Notes: generated by a model from the letters alone, not told the origin. A stretch of DNA of 64,000 nt from Syncephalastrum monosporum B8922 (GCA_000697355.1 JNEN01001269.1:62001-126000); one strand, 5' to 3'; positions 10,415 through 24,112 are shown, counted from the first letter of the stretch. Numbers and translations: made by a program.

Positions 10415-10891
10415 AACATACGAAAACGACTTAGAGTGTGCTTTCCGCAGTCTTTAGATATCTATTCCCTTCCCCTCCCCCCAAAAACACCCACCCTTTT
10501 CGGCCGTCGAAAAAAAAGGAAGAGAGATACACTTTGTATAAATGTTCGTTTAGAACGGCCTGAACCAGTGCAAATACACACCCCATTTATTTATCAGAAA
10601 AAGAAAGCAGATGCGCAGTAATGTGACCTGGACTTTATCTTCAGGTTGTGGCCATAGAAATCCACACGACGTACTGATATACTGATGAAATATGAATAGC
10701 TGGATATAGCTTTATCTAGTTGGTATGGTATTGATATCACTTGATTTCGCCATGGCAATGGACCGAGGACGCGTACAAGAATCGCGACGCGTGAACCACG
10801 AATAATTTTCATTGCAACTCCCCGCCTCTTTTTTTTTTGTGTGTGTGTGCGTCTCTCTCTTTTTCTTCCTCTTTCTCGCGCGTTTTACCTT
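10415..10891. other. Intergenic between MBF1 and the MT-A70 gene
   Basis: No gene seen. It holds the MBF1 3' UTR and, at about 10829-10880, a T/TG/TC-rich pyrimidine tract directly before the next ATG, as is common in fungal promoters. Confidence 0.5.
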
Positions 10892-13732
10892 ATGAGCGAC
10901 GAGACCCACCCCTTCTTTTCGTCTTTCCGCTCTAAACCTGCAGTCAGCTTATCACTGTCCAAGAAGAGAAAGCTCGAGCTCCAACCCGACCATGGAAAGG
11001 TAGTGTTGTGTTGTCTGCTTCAGATAAACTTGGCTCGTTCCTGACCGACACCACGTAGACACCCCCCTCAAGCGCCGCGAGCTCATCGTCCAGTGTCTCG
11101 AGCAAAAGACCCGCCTTGACCGAATGGAACGAGGATAGCGATAGTTACATGTTTGACGACAATGACGACGATCTGCAATTCTTGATGCAGCTCGAGATCC
11201 CCGAGACGGACGGCAAAGGCAAAGAGCCACTTCGAAGCACCCCGCCTCGGCATGCAGCATCGCCTTCACTTGGAGCTGATCACCTCGTGGACGAACCGGC
11301 TCGAGAGGTCAAGGCTGAAGTCGAGGTCAAAGACACGGACCGTGTCCCTCTTCCCGCAGAGGTCACTGTCAAGGCAGAAACGGACCCTGTCGCATTGATG
11401 AATAGCCTTTCGGTAGCCGATGTGCCTGAACAAGAAGAGAAACCCAAGATACGTCTTAATGCACCTGTGCCTACTGTAAAGAAGACGAGCAAGCGTGTCG
11501 GCGAGGACGTGTTTACCGAAGCGAGCGTCAAGGAGTGGCAACTCCCGCGCATTAAAGCTTGGGAAGGACGACATATCGTAAGTTTCATTTCATTGTGGAT
11601 GACGATCATTTGCCAACTCATTATCTGTCTGTAGAATCCAGAGGGCTACTACTTTCGGTTTGTTGGTAAAGTGTGTCGCATGCATTTATTTTAGTATGCT
11701 AAATACGTTGGCGTTAGTCCCGGGTGAAGGCCAGCAGAACGGCGGGGGGTCCAAGGTAGAGCATGAGCGCTTCATGGAACGCTACAACGAGTGGATGTCG
11801 CACAACTGGAAGATTGGTGCGTCCTGGGGCCTTTTTAGTCGGGGGATACCCCACCGCGTTGGCTATCAATGCATGAACTACTATCGCAAGCTCGTCGGTG
11901 ATGGCAAGATCAAGGATGACTCGTATGAGATTGTGGGTGGCAAGCTTAAGCAGACCCACAAGGAGCGTGCACCAGCAGGTAACATTCCCGATACCGAGAT
12001 CGGGCCCGAGTGGCAGACCGAAGAAGTCAAGGAGATCGAGAAGAACGTCGACCAGTGGCTCAAGCAATACCACAGTCGAAGCGGACTGTAAGTATATGTG
12101 CATTCAGCTTTTTCTTTCCACTGACCCTACATGCATCACGCAGCGCGGCTGAGCGCCGTCCAATTGTCAAGGCGGCGCCGCGCCCGAAGCCGAGCGTGCC
12201 AAGACAATCCAGCATTTCGTCTGCGATGGCCAAAACCCGACCACCGAATCCTATCAGCTTTCTAGTCGACGACGACAACGACGATGGAGACGCTTTTATG
12301 GAGTCAGCCGAACCAGAGCGCGCCAACTTGCGACAGACACAGTTGCTGGATTGGGAGAAGGACTATCGCGAGCGACTGGATCAGTATAGACGGTTTATGA
12401 TGTAAGTGACTTTCCCGCTGTGCATCCCTATTCACATCGAACGAACGTAGGCCCTACCTGGATCGCGTCTCTCGGTACTTGTACTGGGAAGCCAAGCAGA
12501 CATGGCGGCGTGGGCTGACCACCACAGAAAAGTAAGGAATGCACTATCCAACACTCGGACTGACCTGGGGTTCTTCAGACTTTTAATGATGCGCCCAACC
12601 AAGTCTGCCGCATTGCAGGTCAAGCCGAAGGCGCGAGCTGAGCCTCTGTTGGACAAATTTAAACAAACCGACCTGTCACGCTACTTTGCAGGCGTCAAAG
12701 CAGTCAAGGCACGGACCGAAACGCCCGACGAGTTTATATCCTTCACCCGTATTCCCAACGAGCTGTTTAGTGGTGTACACCGCATCAAGCCCGTGTTGAT
12801 GATGACACATACCCCCGAGTCACGCGTCCACTATTGTGAGGTGGACTCAATGCATGACAGCGTGAGCATTTTAGACGCCTTGTTGCGACCCGAGGAAGGC
12901 GCATCCCCCCTCGAAGGTGTGCTGGTGGACCCGCCGTGGGACTTTTACATCAAGGATGGACGTAACGATGGACGTTGCGATTGGAATATCAAAGACATGG
13001 TGAGGTTTAACATAGGCTCGAAAGAGGCGATACTCATGGTTTGAGTAGATGCAACTGATGGACAAGGTCCTGAAGCACATGAGCGCCGGTCTCATTTTCA
13101 TGTGGACGCATAAACTTCTTCAGGCAGATGTGCTGCATATGATGGACGCATTAGGTAAGATTCTCGAACACGCTCTCCCAGGCTCATTTCATATGTGTGT
13201 TTAAGGTTGCAAATATGTGGAGAATCTTGTCTGGTACAAAAAGTCGATCAATAACGCACCACTCGACCAGCCGAGCCCCTACTTTAGCTCAGCCAAGGAG
13301 ATCTTACTCATGTTTAAAAAGGTACGCCGGAACTTGGGCTTGCCTTTGCCCTTCTCCCATTTGCATAATGTCCAACACATGGCTTAGGGCGACGGCTTTA
13401 TGCTGCGGCACCAGCGGACTGCGGATGTCATTATTGACTTTGAGAGGCCGACGGTGCAATGGATCGACCACGGTAAGGAGGCCATAGACTGAAGTGAGCG
13501 AGGTGGCTGACGATTGGGAACAGAATACACGGAACCGAAGCCACCAGGCGTGTATACAATGATAGAAACGCTGCTCCCGCATGCTGGGTTCGATGAAACC
13601 AAGGGCCGTGGTCGGCTGCTTGAGCTCTGGGCCAAACGAGACAGTCAGCGCCGCGAAGGGTGGATTTCGATCCACCAACGGAAGCCCCACGTGGCCATGT
13701 GTGATACACAGCAATTAGAGGATCAGCAATAA
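10892..13732 (+). CDS. Myb/SANT-like plus MT-A70 adenine methyltransferase (MTA1-like)
   Basis: A 767-aa S-adenosylmethionine-dependent N6-adenine methyltransferase. Exons are 10892-10999, 11059-11577, 11635-11665, 11718-12087, 12144-12401, 12451-12531, 12579-12999, 13049-13154, 13206-13321, 13388-13472 and 13524-13732; the frame is kept throughout. The N-terminus is acidic and Ser-rich with a basic KKRK cluster (about residue 24). Residues about 234-283 look like a Myb/SANT helix bundle (ERYNEWMSHNWKIGASWGLF, then RVGYQCMNYYRKL). The C-terminal half is an MT-A70 fold with the catalytic DPPW at 573-576, GLIFMWTHKLL, and the family-typical end LLELWAKRDSQRREGW. Known relatives include MTA1-type DNA 6mA methylases of ciliates and early-diverging fungi, and METTL3/METTL4 RNA enzymes. 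DNA 6mA activity is inferred from the likely lineage and the added DNA-binding-like domain; an RNA substrate cannot be excluded. Confidence 0.88.
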
Positions 13733-14319
13733 AAACAAGATAAAGAGATAGAGAAAAGAGAAGAAGAAGAAGAAGAAGTAGTAGCAGTAGCAGTAGTAGT
13801 AAATGAGAAGGAATTGTTTCTATTTTCGAGCAGATGGAGAAGAGCCAAGGGAGGAAGACTGGGTGAGCTCGTGGTATTTCTATTTCCACTTTCTATGCGT
13901 GTGCATCCAAGTTCAGTGATTTTATAAGTTGGTGAGATTACAGCATCAGCATGTTGCACAAGCAGCGTGACAGACGGGGGCAAGTGCGAACGAGAAATAA
14001 GAAATATACTGTATGTGCTGTGCACGACTACCCATTGCAACTGACCCCACTTGAGCCTTCAAACTCAGAGGATTGCCATATTACGTAGAGTTGGATTTAC
14101 AGTATTCTGCTGGTTCAGCTCTCTATTTGTGTCTGTGTCTGTCTCTGGCTTCCATTCGATACGCTCGCTCTAATACGCTCACCGCTTCTTTACTACTCCT
14201 CTCTCCCCTTTCTATAAGCACATTGTGTGTGCATGTGTGTTTGTGTCTGCTTGTTAATCCCGTCGACCTGCTGTTCTGTCTTTTTGTTCTTTGTTTAAAC
14301 TCCAACTTCAAGTCTGTCA
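13733..14319. other. Intergenic between MT-A70 gene and Rim15-like gene
   Basis: No gene seen. A purine microsatellite (AAG, then GTA/GCA triplets) at about 13745-13802 follows the stop codon of the methyltransferase. The last 200 bases before the kinase ATG are rich in TCTC and TGTG runs, a probable promoter and 5' UTR. Confidence 0.5.
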
Positions 14320-17300
14320 ATGGAAAAGAGCACCATTGGCAGCTCAAAGCGCGACCATCGCTCCATATCCGAGTCGTCCTCGCCCGCCATGACGCCTGTG
14401 CAGCGCTCGCCACGACGTAACAGCAACAGTAGCAACATGTCTAGTACAGAGGAAGTGAACAACAATTCAAGTGGGGTCGCCGTGAGCCCGGTCAGTGCGT
14501 CAGAAGCCAACACGACCCCACCTCCGCCAGCGACATCCGCCAAACTGCGTTCTGTGCCGATACCCCAACCACTCCTGCTTAAGCGACGCACCAGCCGTTC
14601 CTCACTGTCCTCCTCATGCGATGAACAGCACGATTCGGCTTCTTCTTCTTCCAAGCCCACGAGGACAGTGAGCTCGCAGCTGCCGCCGACCCCGTCTGCG
14701 CTCGCCAACGAACGCCCTTCGCCCACCCACCCGCACCCCAGCCCCATGTCCACCTCGGATTCCATCACTAACCTGCACCACCACCGCCGTTCTGCCTTTT
14801 CTGACCTCGATTATTCCTCAAGCCCGGGCAGTGACCCTGATACAAACCACCACCTCTTCGCGCAAGGCCAGAGCAGCCCGCGCTCTCCTCAACACGGTGT
14901 TGGACCTCAGCCCATTCAGCAGCACCAGCCGAATCAGCAGCAACAGCAACAGCAGCAGCAGCCCCCGCCGGCGTCGTCGTCTTCGACGTCGTCACCGCGT
15001 TATGCGAGTCCACCGGCGGGAAGCGGAGGCAAGTACATGGTCAAGTCCAAGCGCGCTAGCTGGATCGATGCCAGCGCTTCTTCCGCTCCGTCATCTATCC
15101 ACCCTTCCGCATCAGTATCATCGCATCAGCAGCCCTTATCATCGTCATCACAGCAGCAGCATGATTCGATGCCTTCGACGCCCTCCACATCCTTCAGCTT
15201 TCCAGACGGCCTGCGCACGACCAAGTCCCGCAAGAGCTCTGTGCCCGACCAGCCTTCGTCGGCCTCGTCGCCCACAAGCTCACCGAAGAGTGTCAAACCT
15301 TACCCGCATCGGATTGATACGCTGCCCCAACCTGCTGACGCACCCCCTTTGGCAGCGACGCTCATGCACAAATCAGGCTCCATCTCCAAGCTGCGTGAGC
15401 AGCGCTCGCCGGGATCCATCAGCGGTCACTTCCTACCCGACCAGGCTAACGCAAGCCCGTCCTCGTCCTCGTCCATGGCGGAGGATCGCATGCGTGCGCC
15501 GCATCGTTCCTCTTTTACAGACGGCAACATGGCTGATACTGACGAAGCCGCATCCGTCGCATCCACCGACACGCAGAGCATCTCGTCCCTCCAGTGGTTC
15601 AACTACAAACGCTCGAGTGCGCATCATCCGGGCCATCCTTTACACGAGCGAGCGTCCTCGGTGTCGTCCATCGTGACCGACTCGAGTGCCATGACGGACG
15701 ACTACTACTCCCCTGCTTCCTCGCCGCGCTTGGCCTCGCCGCGCATCGGAAGCCCGCTGCAGATTCCTACTAGCACCGGATCGGCGGGGGACAGAGGTAA
15801 AGCACACATTCATGGCCTTCTAATTCTGATCGCTCACTCACACTGTCTATCCTACTTAGCACGCAGCAGCATCAGCAGCAGCCACACAACGCGTCATGAA
15901 GTCAGCTCCACGGCATCTTCGCCGATGATCTCGCACACGGCCGCCCACCAGCATCCCGCGCTCAGCCCCGTCCTGCCCACGCAGCGCACCCGCCGCCGCT
16001 CGTCCATGTCGATGCTGCGCAACCTCTCCAACACGGAGCTCGCCAACATCCTCAATGGTTCGTCGCCCAACCCCGTCTCGGATGCACCGCCGCTCCCGTC
16101 CACGTCCAGCAGCCGTTACTCCGAGGCAGGCAGTGAGCCGAGCACAAGCAGCACGGCCGGGAGCACAGGCAACATTTCGGCCTATCAGCACTCGCTCCGT
16201 ACCCTGCTCAGGAAGCAGCTGTCCAACAAGCGCAAGCCTACGCAGGCGCAGCCCAAACAAAATCAGCGCCGATCCCTGCCTGCTCTCGATTCCCCCCGGA
16301 CGCCCACCCAGTCGTCGTCGGGCATGGTCTCCGAAGCGGACCGTGATGTCGTCGAAATTAACCTGGATAGTAGCAGTGATCACCCGACCGACAGCGAGGA
16401 ACGGTCCATGACAGCCGCCGAGGAGGACGCCACGTTTCATATGCAGCCTGTCTATCCTGCCATGCTCCTGAACGCCACCCAGAGCGGCTGCAACCTTACC
16501 ACGCACGAGGCCGAAATACAACACGACGGCAGTACCTCTGCGCCTGAAATGTCGCGTTGGTGGCGGTATGAGCATGCGGATAACTATTTTGGTGTGCAAG
16601 GTAACGAAAGAAGACAGGGAGAAGGAGAAAAGAGAAAACGAAAGACGTGGATCATGTGATCAGAAAAATTGACTGGGTTTGCTAGGTTCTGCCCGGCGCC
16701 AGAATGCCCGGAAAGACTCGGAGGGTGATGCGCTCTCACTGTACTCGATGCGACGCAAATCCAGTGTGGACGAAGATACGTACGCTGAGAAGCTGTACAA
16801 GTCCCGCTCGGCCAAGATCAAGCGGTGGTGCTCGCTGCGCACGGGCCACCCCGAAAATGACATGGATGTCGCTTCCCCGTCTTCAGCTTCGCATCCGTCG
16901 GCACGGCTTTTCCGATATCAAAAAGAAGACCAACCGATGCCGACCATCATGATTACCAACGACGAGGATACTACCGAAGTGCAGGGTAGTCAACTCGTGA
17001 ATGATATCCCTTGGGTGGACTGGCTTGAGGACTACAAGCTTATGAAAGAGAGAGAGACCCAACGACGACTCTCTAACGCTGGCACACATCACCTGACATC
17101 CCAGGATGCAGTTGTGCATCCCCAGCAGCCATCGCATGCAATGGAAGAAGAACCGCGTGTCCAGCATAGATTATTGACGTGGTGGTCGTCTGTCAAGGAC
17201 AATGCCGAGCACTTCCATTTTTCGCGCCGCTTCGTGCCGCATATCCGACGCCATAGCAGTAAAGGCGATCTGCGCACGCACCCGAAACGTCATCGCTCGA

Positions 17301-20300
17301 GTCTATCCTTTGAGCACGATGCCTTGCTGCCTTTGGACGACGGGCAAGACGATTTTGAGCCCGGCCAGCCCAAGCCGAAGCTGAGGCGCTGCCATACTTC
17401 GCCGAGCGAGGCCGATCTCAAGGCGGGTAGTGACGACCCTGCTGTACACGAGGCGAAGCCTTCAGTCGAAGCCCCGCATGCGCCGCGTGCGCGGCCGACC
17501 CAAGTCACATACCGCTTCACAAACCCACCCACAGAACGAACAAGTCTGTTCGGACGCCTCGGCCGTATCTTTAGCTCGACACCCGAGACAGACTCGTCTT
17601 CGATGCGCATGCAGAGCACGATCCGGACTCGCTTACAGTGCACCAAGGAAGCATGCGACGCCGAGATGCGCTCCATCATCGATGGCCTGAACGAATATGT
17701 CGAGCGCGGGCTGCAGTACGTTGAAAACATGGACGAGATCCTCGAGCAAGGCGTGCACCATGTTGGGAGTGAGGATGATGATAGCCACAGCGAAGAAGAC
17801 GAGGAATATCGAGAACAAGAGCACATGCACCCGGAAAGTGTTGGTAGTCGTGGCGAAGGATACTTTGAGCAAGGAGCAGCACCGCGCGAACCACCTGCGC
17901 CTGTATCTGCTCCTACCCCGCCGCCGCCACCGTCTGCGTCGCCTGCTGTGGCCGGACCGGCCCCCGCACCTGCACAGCGCTCACCCACTTCGCGCACCGC
18001 GTCACCTAGCAAAACCGGCGATTTGCGCAAACGCGCGGCAGCCTTACCAGACATCCAGGAGCAAGAAGAAGGGGCCGAACGTGCTGCGCTGCGGCCTGAC
18101 CAGCCATTGCACCGCCAGGTGATCCAACGCGCGGCACTGGCTGCCAGCGGAGAGAGTGCCTCTCGTGCGCATGCCGAAGAGGAACAACATCGGCCACACG
18201 AGGAAGAACCAGCAGAACACGAGTTCCTTCAGACAGCTCAGCAGCCACAGACGGGTGTGAACCAGATGGTGACCATGATTTCCGAGGACTCCTACCTACC
18301 GACGCCCTTCATCCTGACGCTGCAAGATCTGATTGCGCTCGCCCAGAGTGTGATGGACACGCCCCTCCAGGTGTTCCTGGAGCACCGTGGCTCGTGTGCA
18401 GATATCGTGTCCAGGATCCAGACCGTCGGTGCCGAATGGGACAAACATACAAAGTGGCCGTGCCGCGAATGGTATGTGCGCCTCTTGCTTGGCGTGGCTG
18501 CACTGAACCGCGTCCTGGATTGGTGGGAGGCCGAGCGCGGCTTTTGGGCCACACCGCCTGCCGTTGCTCCTACCACGACAACGACAGCCTCAACAAGCGA
18601 TGTCGATGGAGGCGACCTCGAGTCTGTGAGCGCCGTGTCCCGCGCCGACGAGAGCGAGTATGGGGACCGCCCACGGGTGCCCACGACCAGCAGCGATGGC
18701 CGCTTTGAGGCAGGCGAATCCGGCAACCCACAACATTTTATGAGCGACGAAACCGCATCCATGTACACAGACGACCAAGAAGCCGAGTCGAATGCCAACG
18801 ATGACAGCGTGCGCTTGCAGGAAGAAGCCGAACGCAGCCAGAACGACACGATCATCATGGAGTTGAGCCTCGGCACGACCGCGATCCAGTACGTCAGCCC
18901 TGTCTGGCTGGAACTCGTAGGGTATGTTGGTTCGCTTTATTGTTAACTCTAGTTTCTTCTTGCTGACACTCTCGCATTGTAGTATCTCAGATCCTCAGGC
19001 GGTCATGGGAGCACCCATGTCGCGTTTTGTATCAGGCGAGGATCAGCAAGTATTCATGGAAGCCACGCAGGAGCTTCTCACGGACGACTCGCGCACGGTC
19101 GAGGTGCGGTTCCATATATCCCCGGAAGAAGAGCCTATTGAGATGGAAGGCAAGGGCATGCTCATGTACAACCGCGTCACAGGCGAGCCGAGCCATACCA
19201 TGTGGGTTATCAAGCCAGTCAGCTCGCGGCGATGGTCGCTCGTGGTCGACACCATGTCGAGGGAAGAAGAAAAGCGCAGCCTGATGCGCCATCGCTCCAT
19301 GTCGGAACCCACGCTTGAAGCGGTCGCACCTACAACAGAAGAAGCGACTGAGGAACCCGAACCGAAACCGGTGGCGTCATCCGAGGCGCTCATGTCGCTT
19401 CCGCCTGTACTCTGCCACGTCTGTGAGCGATGGGTCGTTGCTGCCTTTTTTGAGCAGCACTCAGAAATGTGCATCGAGATCCACCGAACCGAGTTGGATG
19501 TGAATATCTACAATGACAGCTTACGCGATCTGCGGTACCATATTCAGGAACTCAGCGAAGCGGCCAAAGAGGAGCTCGCCCGGCGCGAGCAGGGTCAAGA
19601 TCAAGAGGATGCTGCATCGGCGCGCTCGGCTACGCCAAGCCGTACAATATATCCAAACGAAGACCGTCACGACAACAATGAAGACGACGACGACGATGCG
19701 ATCTTTGAGAATATGCCGGTTGATCAGGCTCCTACGCCAGAGGAGCGGCTCAAGGGCGACTTGGAGGTGTTCAAGGATTTGCTCGAGATTGTGGACGTGG
19801 CGCTGAGTATCTCGATGCCGGGCAGTGTCGAAGACGCCAAGGAGATGCAAGAGGTGCAACAAGAAGCGGAAGAGAAGGATGACAAGTCGCGCTCACTCCA
19901 GTCGCCGCGGTCCAAGAACAAGATGGTCCATATCCTGTACTGGCGTCCACCCACAGTCGATACCGCCGAGCTAACGTCACTTGTGGCTGATGTCGAGGGC
20001 GTGGCTCGGAGCAAAGTGGATGCAGTGAACCGGATGCGCGACCGCCTCGAGTACAACGAGCGTGTACGCGCCGAGTTCCAGCAGAGCATGAAGCAGGACG
20101 ACGGCTGGACCGAGTTCGTGCCAGCTGGCGAAGAGGCCCCCAAGCAAGCACCGCCAGTGCCTGCCAAACAGCCTGCCAAACAGCCTGCACCCAAAAAAGG
20201 TCTGCTCGACCGGTTCAAATCGTGGAAGTCCAAAGGCGCCTCGCGCCTCGCGCGGCGCGCGCGGCGCAAATCCAAAGCACAGGAGCAACCACCCGCGCCG

Positions 20301-23166
20301 TCACCCCCACCGCCACTGCCACCCACGGTATCGGCTGGTCCGTCTATCATTGAGGCCGAGGTTATTGATACCCCCACCGGCTCGCCCGGACTACGTCCGC
20401 AGCGACGCGAAAACTCCAATACGTCGCAGGCCGACTCGGGCAAGTCGCCGCTCACACCTCTCCAGGCGTTTATCCCAGCCCGGGCGACACCACCGAGCAT
20501 CAAGGACTTTGATATCATCAAGCCCATCAGCAAGGGTGCGTTCGGTTCGGTATTTCTGGCCAAGAAACGCGCAACGGGCGACTATTATGCCATCAAATTC
20601 CTCAAAAAATCTGACATGATCGCCAAGAACCAAGTGACGAACGTCAAGGCAGAAAGAATGATCTTGATGACCCAAACTGACAGTCCGTTTGTGACCAAAC
20701 TGTACTATACTTTCCAGTCCAAGGACTATCTTTACCTCGTGCTTGAGTATCTGAATGGCGGTGATTGTCTGGCATTGATCAAGGTCTTGGGTAGTTTGCC
20801 TGAGGACTGGGCGCGCAACTATCTCGCCGAAGTGACACTCGGTCTTGCCTACCTCCACAATCGTAATGTGATTCACCGGTAAGTACACGCAACGGAATAA
20901 GGCATGGCAAGCCAAGAAGCTTATATTGTATGTGTTGTAGTGACCTTAAACCCGACAACCTGCTGATTGATCAGAACGGTCATTTGAAACTGACCGACTT
21001 TGGTCTCTCACGCATCGGTTTCTTAAACCGACGCGTACGTGATGAATTGAACGTGTCTGGGTCGGGTCCGCCTGCGCCCCCCTCGCCCGCGCCTTCACCA
21101 TCTGGGTCGCTCGATATCCCTGCCACACCTTCCAACAGTGTCTATCGGCACTCGTACTTTAATTTACTGTTCGATGAGGGTCGACGCAGCTCCATGTCAA
21201 GCTCGGCGTCAGGTAGTGGCAATGTTCCAGAGGACGCGCCTGAATCACCGCAGCAGCAGCACCAGAACCAGAACCAGCACCAGCACCAGCACCAGCAGCA
21301 ACAACCGTCCTCCTCGCTTCGCTCACTGGCTCCCAATAGCGAGAGCAGTGCGACGCCGCCGTCTGGGATTGCAACGCCTGGTTACATGCATTGCGATCGA
21401 AATGATACGCCGCGCAAGGCGGTCGGCACGCCCGACTATCTTGCCCCTGAAAGTATCTTGGGTACCAGTCAAGATTCCATGGTGGACTGGGTAAGACCAA
21501 GGACGAATAGGAGAATTCGTATGTCAAAGCCTAACTCTTTTTTTCTTAGTGGGCTCTGGGTGTGATCTGTTACGAATTCCTGTACGGCTACCCGCCCTTC
21601 CACGCCGACACGCCAGATAAGGTGTTTGAAAATATCCTATCGCGCCGGATCGACTGGCACGAAGGCGTGGTGGACGTTTCGCCCGAGGCACGCGATTTTA
21701 TGGAACGTCTCATGACATTAGATCCTGAAAAACGCCTGGGGTGCAACGGTGCGGAAGAAGTCAAGCAGCACCCCTTCTTCAAAAAGATACAGTGGGACAC
21801 GTTCTTGACTGAATCGCCCGCGTTTGTGCCCCAACCAGCGGACATGGAAGATACGGACTATTTTGACTTGCGCGGCGCAACCATGATGAAGGAGCAGGAA
21901 GGGAAGCGTGCGGAGCTGCCCGAGGCGGAGAAACAGGTGGTGGAGCAGGCCAAGGCGATCATTCGCGAGCAGAACCCTGAAAACCTGGATGAGCTCAACG
22001 AACAGCGCACGCTCGAGGGTATCCGGCTCAGCGTCGTGAATTTGCATGACGTGCATGACGAGCAGGACCCACAAGACGAGTTTGGCACATTTGTGTACAA
22101 GAACTTGCCTGTCCTCGAGAAGGCCAATGAGGATGCGATTCGCAAAATCCGACATGATAGCATTGCGGCTGATATCACCAAGCAGCCTGGCCAACACCGG
22201 TCCTTGCCGGCTATGCCACGCCGCAAAACGTCCACGAGCTGGAACCCCGTCGCGCACCCGTCTGGGGTGGTGGATGAGACCGCTGCCTCGTCGCCTGTCA
22301 CGCCTGTTCGCATGTCGCCTTCCGTGTCAGCCAAGACGTCCACGTCCACATCACCTCCTGCTGTACCGCCCGTGCCCCCTTTGCCGGTGGCAGCGCCTGC
22401 ACAGACCGGCGCGCGTTTGACGCGTTCACGTTCGGCTTCTTCACCAGGCGATCGCCTCCACACGGCTGCTACCCCGACCAAGGAAGAAGCGCGGTTGTCA
22501 ATCACCACCGGCCCCAATACCCCAGCAGCAGCAGCAGCAGCAGCAGCAGCCACGGCCGGGCCGCTATCGCCCATTACCACCGTGCCGCCACAACCACCCT
22601 CCTCATCCGCAACCAGCAGCGCTTATGAAGCGCAACCGCCGCCTCCCGCACCGGCTGAAGGCAAGCGTCTCTTGGATTGTCTCGTTGTGGATGACAACCC
22701 AATCAGCTGTAAGGTACTCGAGACCATCTTGCACACACTGCAATGCCGGTCTGTGATTGTGCGCAACGGTGCGCAGGCAATCCGATGTGCCATGAGCGAC
22801 GACGTCAAATTTGATATCATTTTCATGGATATCCGGATGCCTATCAGTAAGTGGGGATATAGTTTTTTTCCGCGGAGAAACCGACCACTGATCTGTTCTT
22901 GTTCTTTTTTAGTTGATGGTGAGGCCGCTGCGAGGATGATCAAATCGACCAACAATGTCAACCGTGAGACGCCGATAGTAGCTGTGACCGCCTACGAGCG
23001 TACGGTCCAACTGGCAGGCGCGTTTGACGATATCCTGACCAAACCGGTGACCAAAGCTGTCATTCTGCAGCGACTGCAGCAATTTTGTGGACCCCGACCT
23101 ACGCTCCGCCGCCCGGCTTTGCCTGGGCACCGCTCCTCCAGCTCGTCCTTGGCATCCTGCAAGTAA
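14320..23166 (+). CDS. RIM15: Rim15/Cek1-type AGC kinase with PAS and receiver domain
   Basis: A 2,816-aa signalling kinase of the Rim15/Ppk18/Cek1 (Greatwall-related) group, which in yeasts promotes entry into quiescence below TOR and PKA. Exons are 14320-15796, 15860-16600, 16686-18921, 18983-20878, 20941-21490, 21550-22846 and 22913-23166. In order: a long Ser/Pro/Gln-rich disordered N-terminus; a PAS-like region about 1465-1560; a C2HC zinc knuckle (C1629, C1632, H1644, C1648) followed by helices; and an AGC kinase from about 1991 to 2385. The kinase has GAFGSVF, AIKFLKK, HRDLKPDN (D2118), DFGLSR, and a long insert of about 140 residues before TPDYLAPE, which is typical of the group. The C-terminal receiver domain at about 2674-2810 has VVDD, phosphoacceptor D2727 in FMDIRMP, AVTAY and K2776. 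All residues needed for catalysis and for phosphotransfer are present. Confidence 0.95.
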
Positions 23167-24112
23167 AAACATCACTCAACCACACCGTACATTGTTACTT
23201 TTTTGCATTTCATTCCCCACTCAAAACACTCTAATTCTTGTGTTCTCCTGTGACCTGCCACGCTAGAGTTTGTATACCCCCTATTTTCTCTTTCTTTTCT
23301 CAGCAACCTCGCAACGAATAAAATAATAATAAAGAATGATGAACACAAATAGCTGGGTACAGTATGGCAAAAGGTTCATGCGACACACACTTGCTTAATT
23401 TTGGCAACTGGGCCTCAGGGCACGTTGGATTGTCTCGGCACAAAAGACCAATCGCATACACACGATCAGTCGGCGTATTAAAAAGCTGGACAGCTGCAAG
23501 CTTTTTATAAAAACACTTCCGTCCGTGCCGCCTATCCCGACACACCAATCACAGAAAATTCGAAAACCCAGTCCAGGCACGGAAAAAGCAAGCGACCCTG
23601 TTGACAAAGACGTGCCAAAGAACCAGGAAAGAAAGCATGTGGTAATCAAACGTGGGGTATATTTTGTTATGGGGGTATATACCATTTTGTGCTACTGTTT
23701 GTGTTATGTAATTTATCAACCTGCGTGTTTGGCCCTTGACAAATACAATTGGCAAGGAACACCTTTTTAGGCATATCTCGGAAAGCGAAAGCAGGGTTTC
23801 GGTGTTTTTCTTTGTGTGTATGTGGGGCTCTTGTCAATTGCCTATCAGAAGTCTAATTGCGGACGAAATCAAACCCCATAGAACTAATACAAACAACGCA
23901 TTCAAAAAAAATTGCCTTTTTCTATTCATCCTCTATCATTCCTTTCGCTCGTTTCTCTTTGTCATCTCCCTAACGCATTACAAACCCCCATTTCTTTACT
24001 CTATATCTTCTAATCTTTTCTCTCCATCCCTCTCTCGCTCTCTCTCTCTCTATTTTTTCTTACTCTTATTTCCCCTCTAACACCGCTTGAAACTTTATTC
24101 TCTCGGGATGCA
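23167..24112. other. Intergenic after the Rim15-like gene
   Basis: No convincing gene. Open frames of 80-115 codons on both strands overlap each other and lack features. The last 120 bases before 24113 are almost pure pyrimidine (TTCTCT runs), a likely promoter or 5' UTR for the next gene. Confidence 0.5.

Noticed and set aside
14831..15676. 281-codon plus-strand frame within the Rim15-like first exon
   Set aside because: Arg/Pro/Ser-rich shadow of the real frame; the Rim15 frame continues through splicing to the kinase domain.
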